Position numbers and translations under genes: made by a program
Part shown: in pieces, positions 1 to 11,780 of the stretch
How positions within the stretch are numbered: the stretch's first letter is position 1
Layout: every line of letters starts with the position of its first letter
NCBI GenBank assembly: GCA_964404165.1
Contig: CAYOIZ010000034.1
Span: 7,375 to 71,374, forward strand
Length of the DNA stretch: 64,000 nt
Reading direction: 5' to 3'
DNA from: DASYLJ01 sp964404165
GTDB taxonomy: Bacteria > Desulfobacterota > Binatia > DP-6
The notes under the pieces: model-generated
The model's database searches: none
The model's input: only the letters and a program-made list of their open reading frames with translations
Told to the model about the DNA's origin: nothing

Positions 1-768
1 CGCTTCCTCCTCGGGCTCGGCGTCTCCGGGCCGCAGGTCGTCGAGGGATGGCACGGCGTCCGCTACGGTAAGCCGCTCGTCCGCACGCGCGAGTACATCC
101 AGGTGCTGCGCCAGATCTGGGCGCGCGAGGCGCCGCTCACGCATCACGGCGAGCACTACCAGATTCCGTACGACGGCCCGGGTGCCACCGGGCTCGGCAA
201 GCCGCTCAAGAGCATCCTCCACGGCCGCCAGATCCCCGTGTACATCGCGGCCATCGGACCGAAGAGCGTGGCGCAGGCCGCCGAGATCGCCGACGGCTGG
301 CTGCCCATCTTCTACTCGCCGGAGCGCGCCCCCAAGGTGTACGAGGCGTCGCTCGCCGAGGGCTTCGCCAAGGCGGGCAACGGCAAGAGCATCAAGGACT
401 TCGACATCGCCGTCGGCGTCACCTGCATCGTCACGCCCGACTGGAAGGCGGCGCTCCGCTTCGTGAAGCCGCAGCTCGCCCTCTACATCGGCGGCATGGG
501 GGCGCGCGGCAAGAACTTCTACAACGACCTCGCCTGCCGCTACGGCTTCGAGGACGCCGCCAAGACGATCCAGGACCTCTACCTCGCCGGCAAGAAGGAC
601 GAGGCCACCGCCGCGGTCCCCGACCAGCTCGCCGACGAGGTGTCGCTGATCGGTCCGAAGGAGCGCATCCGCGATCGTCTCGCGGCCTGGAAGGCGTCGC
701 CGGTCGGCACCATCAACGTCGCGACGAACCAGATCGAGACGCTGCGGGTGCTGGCCGAGGCGCTGTAG
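1..768 (+). CDS. LLM-class F420-dependent oxidoreductase, 5' end outside window
   Basis: The frame is open from base 1 and stops at 766-768, so about the last 255 residues are present and the N-terminus lies upstream. The sequence reads like the C-terminal two thirds of a luciferase-like (LLM) TIM barrel: a WHG(V)xYGKPL segment near the left edge, then PVYIAAIGPKSVAQAAEIADGW, which is typical of F420-dependent oxidoreductases of this class, and a C-terminal part ending in IETLRVLAEAL. Family members transfer hydride between cofactor F420 and diverse substrates in the cytoplasm; the substrate here cannot be told. A second LLM gene is at 22.6-23.5 kb, but the two do not look like recent duplicates. 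Confidence 0.85.
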   Translation, partial: RFLLGLGVSGPQVVEGWHGVRYGKPLVRTREYIQVLRQIWAREAPLTHHGEHYQIPYDGPGATGLGKPLKSILHGRQIPVYIAAIGPKSVAQAAEIADGWLPIFYSPERAPKVYEASLAEGFAKAGNGKSIKDFDIAVGVTCIVTPDWKAALRFVKPQLALYIGGMGARGKNFYNDLACRYGFEDAAKTIQDLYLAGKKDEATAAVPDQLADEVSLIGPKERIRDRLAAWKASPVGTINVATNQIETLRVLAEAL

Positions 769-930
769 CACGTCCCGGAAGCAGCGCGGGGACGGCGTCC
801 TGCTACGTCCGTAACACCCCGGCCGGCGAGAAATTGACGGGGGTGCGCCCGTACCCCCGTGGCGCCTGCGCCGGACGCCGGCACGGCCATTGCTCCCTCG
901 AAGTGGGCCCCCCTCCACGGTGGCCCGCCG

Positions 931-3216
931 ATGACGACGACCGACCCCGAGGCTGGCGCGGTCCCACAGGCCCTGGCCGTCCCGATGCCCCGACCCGTGG
1001 TGCACGACCTCGCCATGGTCGTGCTGCTGTTCGTCGGCATCACCGGCTGCCTCCTCTGGCTCACGAGCTCGCAGATGGAGATGCTCTCCGCCGTGCGCGC
1101 GTTCGTCGGCGGCGAGGCGCTGTGGTCGAAGGCCCAGAAGGACGCCGTCCAGTACCTGGTGCGCTACGCCGACGGCCGCGATCCACGCGACTACGCCAGC
1201 TACCAGCAGGCGATCGGCGTGACGCTGGGCGACCGGCGCGCCCGCCTCGAGCTCGAGAAGCCCATCCCCGACATGGCCGTCGTCACCGAGGGCTTCGTCA
1301 CCGGACGCAACCATCCCGACGACGTGCCCGCCATGGCGACGCTGTTCCGCCGCTTCCGCCAGGCGACCTACATCGCCGACGCGGCCGACGCCTGGGCCGA
1401 CGCCGACGCCGAGGTGGCGCGCCTCGATCACGTCGCGCGCACGCTCCACGCCGACGTCACGGCCGGTCGCCCCATCGCCCCGCGCCTCGCGCGCAAGATC
1501 GCCACCATCAACGCGCAGGTGACGCCGCACGAGGACCGCTTCTCGCGCGTGCTCGCCGAGGGCGGCCGCGGCGTGCGCCGCCTCTCCATGCAGATCACCG
1601 CCGCCACCGCCGGGCTGCTGCTCGCGATGGGCGCGCTGCTGTCGTGGACGATGCTGCAACGCCTGCGCGAATCGAGCGATCGCTACCGCCGCCTGCTCGA
1701 CACCGCCACCGACGCCATCGTCGTCGCCGACGCCGCCACCGGTCTCATCGTCGACGCCAACCGGCGCGCCGAGGAGCTCACCGAGCGCACGCGCGAGCAG
1801 CTCGTCGGCCGGCCGCAGATCGAGCTGCACCCGGCCGTCGAGCACGGCCGGTATCGCGACGTCTTCGAGGAGCAGGTGCACCGCACCACGACGACGGCCG
1901 ACGATCTCCACCTGCTGACGCGCGACGGCAACCTGGTGCCGGTCGAGATCAGCGCCGGCCTCACCACGCTCGGCGGCCGCCCCGTGGTGCAGAGCATCGT
2001 GCGCGACGTCCGCGAGCGCCGTCGCATCCAGGCCGAGCTGGCGCAGTCGCGCCAGCAGCTGGAGGAGGTCGCGCGCGTCGCCGCCGGGCTCGTGCGCGTC
2101 GGCCAGGAGATGCTGTCGTCGCTCGACACCCCCGTCCTGCTCGATCGGCTGTGTCAGCTGACGGCCGAGCTGCTCGGCTGCAACGCCAGCGCGACGCTGC
2201 TGCGGCGACGCGAGGGCTACGAGATCGTCGCGGCGCACGGCACGACGACCGAGGCGCGCACGTCGCTGCGTCGACGGGCGACCGCGCTGCTCCTGGAACC
2301 GCAGCTCATCGCGCTCGCCACGCCGGTTCGCACCCTGCCGTCCGGAGAGATCCTGTTCGTCCTGAGCCACGGCGACGACGTCATCGGCGCCCAGATCGTG
2401 AGCACGCCGGACGACGGCGAGGGCCTCACGCCCGAGCGCGAGCGCGTCGCCGCCGGCATCGCGCACGTCGCCAGCATCACGCTCGAGAACGCGCGCCTCA
2501 TGAGCGAGCTCGAGCAGACGAGCCGCCTCAAGACCGAGTTCGTGTCGACCATGTCCCACGAGCTGCGCACGCCGCTCAACGTCATCCTCGGCTACGTCGA
2601 GATGGCCCGCGACCCGGAGAGCCCGATGGCGCCCGACGCCTGCATCGAGCGCATCGAGACGTCGGGACGCGAGCTGCTCGGCCTGATCGAGAGCACGCTC
2701 GAGATCGGCCGCATCGACGCCGGACGCGACGAGGCGCGGCTCGAGCGCGTCCAGCTCCACGAGCTGTGGGCGACGCTCGGCGCCGGCTGCGAGCGTCTGC
2801 CGCGACGGCCCGGCGTGACGCTCGTGTGGGACGACGCCCCCGTGGTCGCCGTCGACACCGATCCACGCAAGCTCGCCATCGTGGTGCGGAACCTGATCGG
2901 CAACGCGCTCAAGTTCACCGAACGCGGACGGGTGACGGCGCGCGTGACGCTCACCGAGCGCGGCGTGGTCGTCAGCGTGAACGACACCGGCATCGGCATC
3001 GCGCCCGACGACCAGGACCGCGTCTTCGAGATGTTCCGCCAGGCGGAGGGCGCCGACACGCGCCGCGCCGGCGGCTCGGGGCTCGGGCTCTACATCGTGC
3101 GGCGCTTCGTCGGACAGCTCGGCGGCACCATCACGCTCGAGAGCACGCCGGAGGTGGGCTCGACGTTCACGGTGCGGCTGCCGCGGCTACCGTCAACGGC
3201 GTCGTGCGCGGCGTGA
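931..3216 (+). CDS. Membrane sensor histidine kinase with PAS and GAF domains
   Basis: A hybrid-free sensor kinase of about 761 residues. From the ATG at 931: an N-terminal TM helix (about 30-50), an extracytoplasmic sensor of about 170 residues, a second TM helix (about 215-240), a PAS domain (from about 251), a GAF-like domain (about 400-510), a HisKA box with SHELRTP (His about 543) and an HATPase domain with NLIGNALKF, NDTGIGI and GGSGLGLYIV boxes. A GTG at 859 would add 24 residues with no recognisable features; I prefer 931 because the TM helix follows at the usual distance, but neither start has a strong ribosome site. No response regulator is adjacent, so it is an orphan kinase here. 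Its 3' end overlaps the convergent gene by 24 bases. Confidence 0.9.
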   Translation: MTTTDPEAGAVPQALAVPMPRPVVHDLAMVVLLFVGITGCLLWLTSSQMEMLSAVRAFVGGEALWSKAQKDAVQYLVRYADGRDPRDYASYQQAIGVTLGDRRARLELEKPIPDMAVVTEGFVTGRNHPDDVPAMATLFRRFRQATYIADAADAWADADAEVARLDHVARTLHADVTAGRPIAPRLARKIATINAQVTPHEDRFSRVLAEGGRGVRRLSMQITAATAGLLLAMGALLSWTMLQRLRESSDRYRRLLDTATDAIVVADAATGLIVDANRRAEELTERTREQLVGRPQIELHPAVEHGRYRDVFEEQVHRTTTTADDLHLLTRDGNLVPVEISAGLTTLGGRPVVQSIVRDVRERRRIQAELAQSRQQLEEVARVAAGLVRVGQEMLSSLDTPVLLDRLCQLTAELLGCNASATLLRRREGYEIVAAHGTTTEARTSLRRRATALLLEPQLIALATPVRTLPSGEILFVLSHGDDVIGAQIVSTPDDGEGLTPERERVAAGIAHVASITLENARLMSELEQTSRLKTEFVSTMSHELRTPLNVILGYVEMARDPESPMAPDACIERIETSGRELLGLIESTLEIGRIDAGRDEARLERVQLHELWATLGAGCERLPRRPGVTLVWDDAPVVAVDTDPRKLAIVVRNLIGNALKFTERGRVTARVTLTERGVVVSVNDTGIGIAPDDQDRVFEMFRQAEGADTRRAGGSGLGLYIVRRFVGQLGGTITLESTPEVGSTFTVRLPRLPSTASCAA

Positions 3217-3915
3217 CGTCGGCTGCCAGTCTGGGTGCGTGATGCACCACACGCTCGGCACCAGCAGCGTCTCGCGGTAGTCGGTCCGCCACGTGCGCGC
3301 GCGCTCGTGCCAGCGGCGCCCCTCGCGCGAGCGCTCGACGTCGGCGAGATGCCGCGTGAGCTCGGTGAAGCCCGGCAGGCTCCACAGCAGCACCGCCTCG
3401 GTGTCGCGCATCGTCGTGCGCCAGGCGCCCAGCAGCGTCAGGCCGCGCTTCGCCGCCGGCGCGCGCCAGTGCTTCGCCACCGCTTCGAGATAGTCCTCGG
3501 CGGTGCCAGGCCGTACGGTGGCGATCTCCTGCAGGCACGCCATGCCGCGCACGCCGGCGTCGACCAGCTCCTGGCGCGTCGGACTCCACGGCGCCGGCTC
3601 GAGGATGCGGTCGAAGCCGCCGGAGCGGAACTTCGTGGCCTGCTTCCACCAGGTGGCGAGCTTCGGCTCCTGCCCCGACGCCCGCGTATACTGCTTCTCC
3701 AGGATCTCCGCCCAGTGGTCCCAGCCGCGCATCTCCCAGAGGTTCACCACCAGCGGCCAGGTGCCGGTCGAGCCGCTCTGCTGCCAGGTGCCGACGAGCG
3801 GTGCGCCACCGTCGGCGCGGTCGGTCCCGAGTGCCCCGGTATGGGCCTTGTAGGGCTCGGATCCGGTGCCGACGATGTCGATCAGCTCGTGCAGATAGAG
3901 GCAGGAATTGGGCAT
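3193..3915 (-). CDS. NIPSNAP-like / dimeric alpha-beta barrel protein
   Basis: 240 residues without signal peptide or TM helix. It begins MPNSCLYLHELIDIV and has two ferredoxin-like halves: one around the WPLVVNLWEMRGWDHW segment (about 50-70), the second around residues 130-200 with LLGAWRTTMRDTEAVLLW. Such aromatic-rich, strand-helix-strand duplicates are typical of NIPSNAP-type and related dimeric alpha-beta barrel proteins, which are often encoded beside catabolic oxidoreductases. No catalytic residue can be named. It is divergent from the acyl-CoA dehydrogenase gene (48 bases between starts), so a shared control region is possible. The family assignment is tentative; the gene itself is well supported by its coding character. 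Confidence 0.6.
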   Translation of the reverse strand: MPNSCLYLHELIDIVGTGSEPYKAHTGALGTDRADGGAPLVGTWQQSGSTGTWPLVVNLWEMRGWDHWAEILEKQYTRASGQEPKLATWWKQATKFRSGGFDRILEPAPWSPTRQELVDAGVRGMACLQEIATVRPGTAEDYLEAVAKHWRAPAAKRGLTLLGAWRTTMRDTEAVLLWSLPGFTELTRHLADVERSREGRRWHERARTWRTDYRETLLVPSVWCITHPDWQPTSRRARRR

Positions 3916-3964
3916 GCGGCGCCCTTATCAATCGCGTCCGGCCTCTGCTAGGCATAGCACCCGC

Positions 3965-5146
3965 ATGGACTTCTCCTTCTCGCCCGAGGACCTCGCCTTT
4001 GCCGACGAAGCGCGCGCCTGGCTCGATCAGAACCTGCCCGCCGCCTGGCGTCGCGACCACTGCTGGAGCCGGGTCGAAGACCCCATGTGGATCGAGGTCG
4101 CGCGCGAGTGGCAGCGCAAGCTGCACGACGGCGGCTGGGCAGCCATCTCGTGGCCGCGCGAGGCGGGCGGACGCGGGGCCACCGTCGTCGAGCGCTGGTT
4201 CTTCGATCAGGCGCTCGACCAGGTGGGCGCACCGCGGCCGCCGGCGCAGTCCTACGTCGATCTGATCGGGCCCGCCCTCCTGCAGCACGGCACGCCGGAG
4301 CAGCGCGAGCGCTTCCTCGCCAAGATGGTCAACGGCGACGAGCTGTGGTGCCAGGGCTTCTCCGAGCCCGGCGCGGGCTCCGACTTGGCCGGGCTGCGCA
4401 CGCGCGCCGAGCGGCGCGGCGACGAGTACGTCGTCAACGGACAGAAGGTGTGGACCAGCCACGCCGACATCGCCGACTGGTGCTTCCTGCTCTGCCGCAC
4501 CGAGGCCGACGCGCCGAAGCACAAGGGCATCAGCCTGCTGCTGGTCGACATGAAGACCCCCGGCATCAGCGTGCGACCGCTGCAGCAGATGACCGACGAC
4601 GCCGAGTTCTGCGAGGTCTTCTTCGAGGACGTGCGCGTGCCCGCGACGAACCTCCTCGGCGCGCCGGGCGCGGGCTGGAACATCGCCATGGGCATCGTCC
4701 AGCACGAGCGCGGGCCGATGTGGACGTTCGTCTTCCAGCGCAAGATCCGTCGCTGCCTGAGCCAGCTCCTGCAGCGCGCGAAGGAGCATCCGGCGACGGC
4801 CGGCAAGCTGCGCGATCCCGCCGTCCGCCAGCGCCTCGCGCAGGCGCACATCGAGGTCGAGATCCTGCGGCTCAGCGGCTACCGCAGCCTGACCACGCTG
4901 CTGCGCACCGGACACCCCGGCCCCGAGAGCTCGCTCGACAAGGTCGTCGGCAGCGAGACCGACCAGCGCCTGCAGGACCTGTCGATGGCGCTCTTCGGCC
5001 CGTACGGATCGCTGCGCGACGGCCGGCACGCGCTCGGCGACATCCCGCGCCACTTCCTCTACTCGTTCTCCGAGACGATCATGGGCGGCACGTCGGAGAT
5101 CCAGCGCAACGTCATCGCGCAGCGCATCCTCGGGCTTCCGCGGTAG
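3965..5146 (+). CDS. Acyl-CoA dehydrogenase
   Basis: 393 residues, the usual size for the family. FAD-dependent flavoenzymes of this kind introduce a 2,3 double bond into acyl-CoA thioesters. Visible landmarks: N-terminal helical start MDFSFSPEDLAFADEARAW, the middle-domain signature QGFSEPGAGSDLAGLRT followed by VVNGQKVWTSHA, and the C-terminal signature GGTSEIQRNVIAQRILGLPR that contacts FAD. The in-frame extension upstream to 3908 is arginine-rich and was rejected; the ATG at 3965 starts exactly at the family N-terminus. The monooxygenase gene follows after 9 bases, so the two form an operon and may act on the same ketone or acyl substrate class. Confidence 0.93.
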   Translation: MDFSFSPEDLAFADEARAWLDQNLPAAWRRDHCWSRVEDPMWIEVAREWQRKLHDGGWAAISWPREAGGRGATVVERWFFDQALDQVGAPRPPAQSYVDLIGPALLQHGTPEQRERFLAKMVNGDELWCQGFSEPGAGSDLAGLRTRAERRGDEYVVNGQKVWTSHADIADWCFLLCRTEADAPKHKGISLLLVDMKTPGISVRPLQQMTDDAEFCEVFFEDVRVPATNLLGAPGAGWNIAMGIVQHERGPMWTFVFQRKIRRCLSQLLQRAKEHPATAGKLRDPAVRQRLAQAHIEVEILRLSGYRSLTTLLRTGHPGPESSLDKVVGSETDQRLQDLSMALFGPYGSLRDGRHALGDIPRHFLYSFSETIMGGTSEIQRNVIAQRILGLPR

Positions 5147-5155
5147 GCGACGCCG

Positions 5156-6956
<1,801 letters not shown>

Positions 6957-6964
<8 letters not shown>

Positions 6965-8858
6965 CCAGCACGCACGCGACCAGCCGCCGCGCCTCCTCCA
7001 CCCGCCGCCCCAACTCCGCGGCGCACTCGACCCCCGCACGCCGCTCCGCCTTCGACGCCACCGCGCCCGCCCGTCGGAGCTTCTTACCAACCTGCGTCAG
7101 GAGCTTCCGCGCCCGCCGCTCGCTCGTCGTGTCCGCCGCCTTGCCGAGCCCGCGGTCCGCGCCGCGGAGCAGCTTCCCGAGGGGCTTCGGCAGGCGCTGT
7201 CCGACGCACGCCTCGGCGATGAGCACGACCGCCACCTGGGCGCGCGCGTCGGCCGTGCCGAACGAACGCTGCTGGCAGCCGGCCGTCGGGTCGCAGCCAT
7301 CCTCGGTGCATGCGTTCCCGTCGTCGCAGCCGAGGACCGGGCCCGACGTGCACGCGCCCTGTCCGTCGCAGACGTCCGTGCTCGTGCACGCGTTGGCGTC
7401 GTCACACAACGCCGCCGCCGGGAGGGGATCGCACCCGCTCGAGCAGCAATCGCCATCGGCGGTGTTGCCGTCGTCGCACGTCTCGCCCGTGTCGACGTCA
7501 CCGTCGCCGCAGCTCGCCAGCAGCACCCACGGCTCGCGGCCGCTGCCGTCGTCGCCGGGGAAGAAGAGCGTGCCACCGACCGCATAGAGTATCCCCGAAC
7601 CGACGCCGGTGCCCGGGTTCAGGTCGGCGATGCGTCGCGTACCGCCCTCCGTCCCGTCGCTCCGCCACGGCTCGTAGCCCGTGCTGCCGTCGTCGGCGAT
7701 GAAGTAGAGGACGTCGCCGATGGGCGTCAGGTAGTCCGGGCTGGACGCGCTGGGACCCGGACGGATGTCGGCGACCCGCGTCGTTCCCGCAGCGGTGCCG
7801 TCGGTGCGCCACAGCTCGCGGCCGGTGGTGCCGTCGGTGGCGTTGAAGTACGCAGCGCCGCCGAGGCTGACCGTCAGGTCGACACCCGAGCTGCCGGGCC
7901 CGGGATTCAGATCGCCGAGCGGCACCGTGCCCGCGTCGGTCCCGTCCGTGCGCCACAGCTCGGGCCCGTCCGTGCCGCCGTCGGCGCGGAAGACGACGAA
8001 TCCGTTCGCGATCGCGAACTGGGTGGGCGACGAATCGCCGGGGCCGGGATTGATGTCCTTCACCGGCACCGTGCCGGCTTCGGTGCCGTTGGTGCGCCAC
8101 AGCTCCTGACCCGCACTGCCGTCGTCGGCCGCGAAGTAGACGATGCCGTCGCGCGCGATCATCGGGCCATTGGCCAGGCCGCCGCCACCCGGATCGATGT
8201 CGCGCACGGGGACCGTGCCATCCTCGGTGCCGTCGCTCTTCCACAGCTCGAAGCCGGTCGTGCCGTCGTCGGCGCCGAAGTACAGGATGTTCCCGAGCGC
8301 CAGCAGCGGACGCACGTCGGCACTTTCCAGGGCGTTGATGTCCTTCACGATGCCGGTACCCGTCTCGCTGCCGTCCGTGCGCCACAGCTCCTCCCCGGAG
8401 GCGGTCTGGGCCGCGAAGAGCACGACGCCGTTCACCTCGTGGATGCCGAATGGACTCGAACCCGTGGGGCCGGGGAATATGTCCGCTACCCGCTCGGTCC
8501 CGTCCGGTGTGCCGTCCGTCTTCCACAACTCGGTGCCGGTGCTGCCATCGTCGGCAGTGAAGAAGACGAGACCCAGCGCACTCCGCAGATTTCTGGGGAT
8601 GGACGGGGGCGGCCCCGGGTTGATGTCCTTCAGGCGCTTGGTTCCGATCGGCGTGCCATCGGTCACCCACAGCTCGGCGCCCACGTCGCCATCGTCGGCC
8701 CGGAAGACGACGAGGTTCCCCACGGCTGTGAAGTCGCCCGGGCTCGACGCACCCGTGGGATTGATGTCGCGCAGGAGAAACGGCAGCGGCTGCGCGCTCG
8801 TCGTCGAAGCGACGAGCGCAGCGAGCAGGAAGGCAACGCACATCGCGATCGTCGGCAT
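6957..8858 (-). CDS. Secreted ELWxxDGT-repeat propeller with Cys-rich tail
   Basis: 633 residues. Signal peptide at 1-22 (cleavage after TTSAQ-type site), then a domain with eight copies of the roughly 46-residue unit ending in ELWxxDGTxxGT, followed by an incomplete ninth unit (EPWVL). A Cys-rich module follows (CGDGDVDTGETCDDGN, then DCCSSGC and two DxNACT loops) and a basic helical C-terminal tail of about 110 residues. The repeat pattern is that of ELWxxDGT beta-propeller proteins of Myxococcota and related bacteria; the Cys module resembles disulfide-rich tails of secreted proteins in those groups. It is likely exported to the surface; function unknown. Two close relatives lie in tandem at 28.9-32.8 kb. 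Confidence 0.9.
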
Positions 8859-8891
8859 GGGGAGCCACCTAGGTCGCGGGACGACCCACGG

Positions 8892-10403
8892 TCAAGCCGC
8901 GAACCCCGCCGCCACCAGCGCTGCGATCAGCGCCAGCACGCCGAAGGCGTCGCCGATCCGCGCGTAGGGCGTCGTCCCGTCTCGCAGCGGGACGTCCACC
9001 ACCCACGCGTCGCGCTCGTCCGGCGGGAAGCGTGCCAGGATGCGCCCCGACGGCCCGATCAGCGCCGTGACGCCGGTGTTGGTCGCCCGCGCCAGCGCAC
9101 GCCGCGTCTCCACGCTGCGGAACACCGTCGTCGCGAGGTGCTGCTCGAGGCCGGCCGAGGTGCCGAACCAGGCGTCGTTCGAGATGTTCACCAGGAAGCG
9201 AGCGCCGCGCGCGGCGAGGTCGCGCGCCAGGCGCGGGTAGATCGCCTCGTAGCAGATGAGGACGCCGAACGGCGCCGGCGTCGGGAAGATCACCGGCACG
9301 GTGCCGGGCGTGTAGTCGCCCGGCGCATCGAAGCGCCAGCCCAGCCCCGGCACGCGTGGTACCGGCGCGTACTCCGCGAACGGCACCAGGCGCCGCTTGT
9401 CGTAGACGGCCTGCGACACGCCGTCGGCGCCGACGAGCCACGCCGAGTTGAAGAACTGGACGCGCCCGGGCTCCGTCTGCGCGAAGCGTGGCGCGCCCAG
9501 CAGCAGCGGTGGACCGCCGGGACCGAGCAACGCCGCGAGCGCGTCGCGAATGCGCGAGCTCGGCTCGAGCAGGAAGCTGACGGCGTTCTCCGGCCAGACC
9601 ACCAGCGCGGGCTTCTGCGGCAGCACCCGTCGCGTCGCCTCGGCGAAGACGTCGAGCGCGGCATCGGCCCGCCCGGGGTCGGCACGCCACGCGTTCGGCA
9701 CGTTGCCCTGCACCAGTGCGACGGCGACGCGCTCACCACCGTCGTCCTCCGTGGCGAGCCGCACCGCGCCGTACGCCGCAAGCGACACGACGAGCACCGT
9801 CGCCGTCACGACACCCACGCGCGCGCTGCGCCATCCGACGCACCACAGCTCGCCAAATGCCGCACCGGCGGCGGCACACACGAACGACACCAGAAAGACC
9901 CCGCCCAGGTCCGCGCCCTGGATCCAGAGCGGCTGCGCGTAGAGGGCGTGACCGAGGAGGTCCCACGGCGCGCCGGTCAGCGCCCGTGATCGCACCAGCT
10001 CCAGCGCCGTCCAGCACGACGCCGCCCCCAGCACGCGCATCGCGGCACCCGGCAGCCGACCGATGCGCACCAACGCCGCCCCGAACACCGCCGACGGCAG
10101 CGCATGGAACACCTGCCCGACCAGTGACGCGAACAGGACGGCCGAGACCGCGCCCTGGTCGAAATACTGACGCGTGGCCGCCGCGATCCAGGGCGTGGTC
10201 GCGATCGACGCCGCCACCGTGCCGGCGAGCCAGCCGAGCATGGCCCCGGTGCGGCCGCGTGCCCCACGTACTGCGACCACCAGCGGCGCCACCGCCACGA
10301 AGGCCAGGGGCCATGCGCCAACCGGTGGAAAGCAGCACCCGTGGAGAGCTCCCGCGGCGACGGCCAGCGCCACTCGGCGAGGGGTGGCTTGTGTCGCTGG
10401 CAC
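8892..10403 (-). CDS. lnt: Apolipoprotein N-acyltransferase
   Basis: 503 residues. An N-terminal bundle of several TM helices (about 1-220) is followed by a carbon-nitrogen hydrolase domain (about 225-480). The catalytic triad of the nitrilase fold is visible: Glu in VVWPENAV (about 270), Lys in YDKRRLVPFAEY (about 335) and Cys in VLICYEAIYP (about 382); NISNDAWFG and the QHL segment are also Lnt-typical. Lnt transfers an acyl chain from phospholipid to the N-terminal Cys of lipoproteins at the inner membrane, so the organism makes triacylated lipoproteins; lipobox proteins occur in the window (19.0 and 24.9 kb). Divergent from the radical SAM gene with only 27 bases between starts. Confidence 0.93.
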   Translation of the reverse strand: MPATQATPRRVALAVAAGALHGCCFPPVGAWPLAFVAVAPLVVAVRGARGRTGAMLGWLAGTVAASIATTPWIAAATRQYFDQGAVSAVLFASLVGQVFHALPSAVFGAALVRIGRLPGAAMRVLGAASCWTALELVRSRALTGAPWDLLGHALYAQPLWIQGADLGGVFLVSFVCAAAGAAFGELWCVGWRSARVGVVTATVLVVSLAAYGAVRLATEDDGGERVAVALVQGNVPNAWRADPGRADAALDVFAEATRRVLPQKPALVVWPENAVSFLLEPSSRIRDALAALLGPGGPPLLLGAPRFAQTEPGRVQFFNSAWLVGADGVSQAVYDKRRLVPFAEYAPVPRVPGLGWRFDAPGDYTPGTVPVIFPTPAPFGVLICYEAIYPRLARDLAARGARFLVNISNDAWFGTSAGLEQHLATTVFRSVETRRALARATNTGVTALIGPSGRILARFPPDERDAWVVDVPLRDGTTPYARIGDAFGVLALIAALVAAGFAA

Positions 10404-10430
10404 GGCTCTTGTTACCCCCAGGGCACCCCC

Positions 10431-11780
10431 ATGCGAAAGCTACTGCTGATCTGGCCGCGGACGCGCGACTTCCCGGTCTACGAGCGGCTGATCCCGACGC
10501 TGACGATCCCCTACATCGCGGCACTCACCCCGCCGGAGTGGGACGTCACCTTCGCCGACGACAACTACGGCGAGGTCGACATGGAGGCCGCCCCCGACCT
10601 GGTCGCCATCAGCGTCAACACCATGGCCGCGCATCGCGCCTACGCCCTGGCCGACGCCTTCCGCGCCCGCGGCATCCCCGTCGTGCTCGGGGGCTGGCAC
10701 GTCACCTTCTGCCCCGACGAGGCCGCCGAACATGCCGATGCCGTGGTCGTGGGCGAAGCCGACGACACCTGGGCCGGGCTCCTGGCGGACCTGGAGGCCG
10801 GCCGGCTGCAGCCGCGCTACGTGAGCCGCAACGACGCCTCGCTGGCCCCCTACCCGCCCGTCCGCCGCGACCTGCTCGACGGCCGCCCGTACTTCACGCG
10901 CAACCTGGCCCAGGCGACGCGCGGCTGCCCGTACCGGTGCAGCTTCTGCTCGGTGTCGACCATCAACCCGAAGTACCGCCGCCGCCCGGTCGCCGATGTC
11001 GTCGCGGAGATCGCGGCGCTGCCGGGACGGACGCTGTTCTTCATCGACGACAACCTCTTCATCCATCGCGCCTACACCCGCGAGCTGTTCGCCGCGCTGG
11101 CGCCCCTGAAACGCAAGTGGATCGGCGAGGCGTCGATCGACATCGCCGACGACCCCGAGCTGCTCGACCTGGCGGTCGCGAGCGGCATGGTGGGCCTGCT
11201 CGTCGGCTTCGAGTCGGTGGTGCCGGGCTCGCTGCGCGAGATGAACAAGCAGCGCACGAACACGGCCGAGCGCTACACGGCGCAGATCCACGCGCTGCAG
11301 TCGCGCGGCGTCGGCGTGTTGGCGATGTTCACCTTCGGCTTCGACCACGACGGCCCCGACGTCTTCGACCAGACCCTCGCCTTCTGCGAGGAGGCCGACC
11401 TGTTCGGCGCCTCGTTCGGCATTCTGACGCCGTTCCCCGGCACGCCCACCTTCGAGAAGCTCGACGCCGAGGGACGGCTCCGCACGCGCGACTGGCGGCT
11501 CTACGACCTGCAGCACCTCGTCTTCGACCTGCCCGGCTGGGCGCCAGGCACGCTCGAGGCGGGCGTCGACGACCTCGAGCGTCGCTTCTACTCGCCGCGG
11601 GCCTTTCTCCGCCGCACGGCGCGCCTGCTGCGCTACCCGCGGCTGCTGCGTCCCGCCAACCTGCTGCTCTACGTCACCGTGAACCTGCAGTATTTCGCCA
11701 CCCTGCGGCGCCGTCGACGCGGCCTCGCCGTCAACTCCGGCGCCGCCATCCATGCTGTCCCGCTTCCCACGACGCGCTGA
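10431..11780 (+). CDS. B12-binding domain radical SAM protein
   Basis: 449 residues. N-terminal cobalamin-binding-like Rossmann domain (about 1-150, with LGGWHVTFCPDEA) and a radical SAM domain with the iron-sulfur motif CPYRCSFC (Cys about 166, 170, 173), followed by FFIDDNLF and LVGFESV strands of the barrel. This organisation is that of class B radical SAM enzymes such as methyltransferases or cyclases; relatives include hopanoid methylases, but nothing here fixes the substrate. The ATG at 10431 is chosen because MRKLLLIWP begins the Rossmann fold; the in-frame upstream extension is non-homologous. Its 3' end overlaps the following kinase gene by 29 bases, indicating co-transcription. Confidence 0.88.
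   Translation: MRKLLLIWPRTRDFPVYERLIPTLTIPYIAALTPPEWDVTFADDNYGEVDMEAAPDLVAISVNTMAAHRAYALADAFRARGIPVVLGGWHVTFCPDEAAEHADAVVVGEADDTWAGLLADLEAGRLQPRYVSRNDASLAPYPPVRRDLLDGRPYFTRNLAQATRGCPYRCSFCSVSTINPKYRRRPVADVVAEIAALPGRTLFFIDDNLFIHRAYTRELFAALAPLKRKWIGEASIDIADDPELLDLAVASGMVGLLVGFESVVPGSLREMNKQRTNTAERYTAQIHALQSRGVGVLAMFTFGFDHDGPDVFDQTLAFCEEADLFGASFGILTPFPGTPTFEKLDAEGRLRTRDWRLYDLQHLVFDLPGWAPGTLEAGVDDLERRFYSPRAFLRRTARLLRYPRLLRPANLLLYVTVNLQYFATLRRRRRGLAVNSGAAIHAVPLPTTR

Noticed and set aside
839..858. GGGGGT/ACCCCC hairpin upstream of the first kinase considered as an activator dyad
   Set aside because: Six-base arms with an 8-base loop, unlike the 8+2+8 spacing of the two GTGGGG dyads, and no TGGCACG box near it.
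834..3242. Second long plus-strand frame overlapping the histidine kinase
   Set aside because: Arg-rich shadow of the kinase, no motif.
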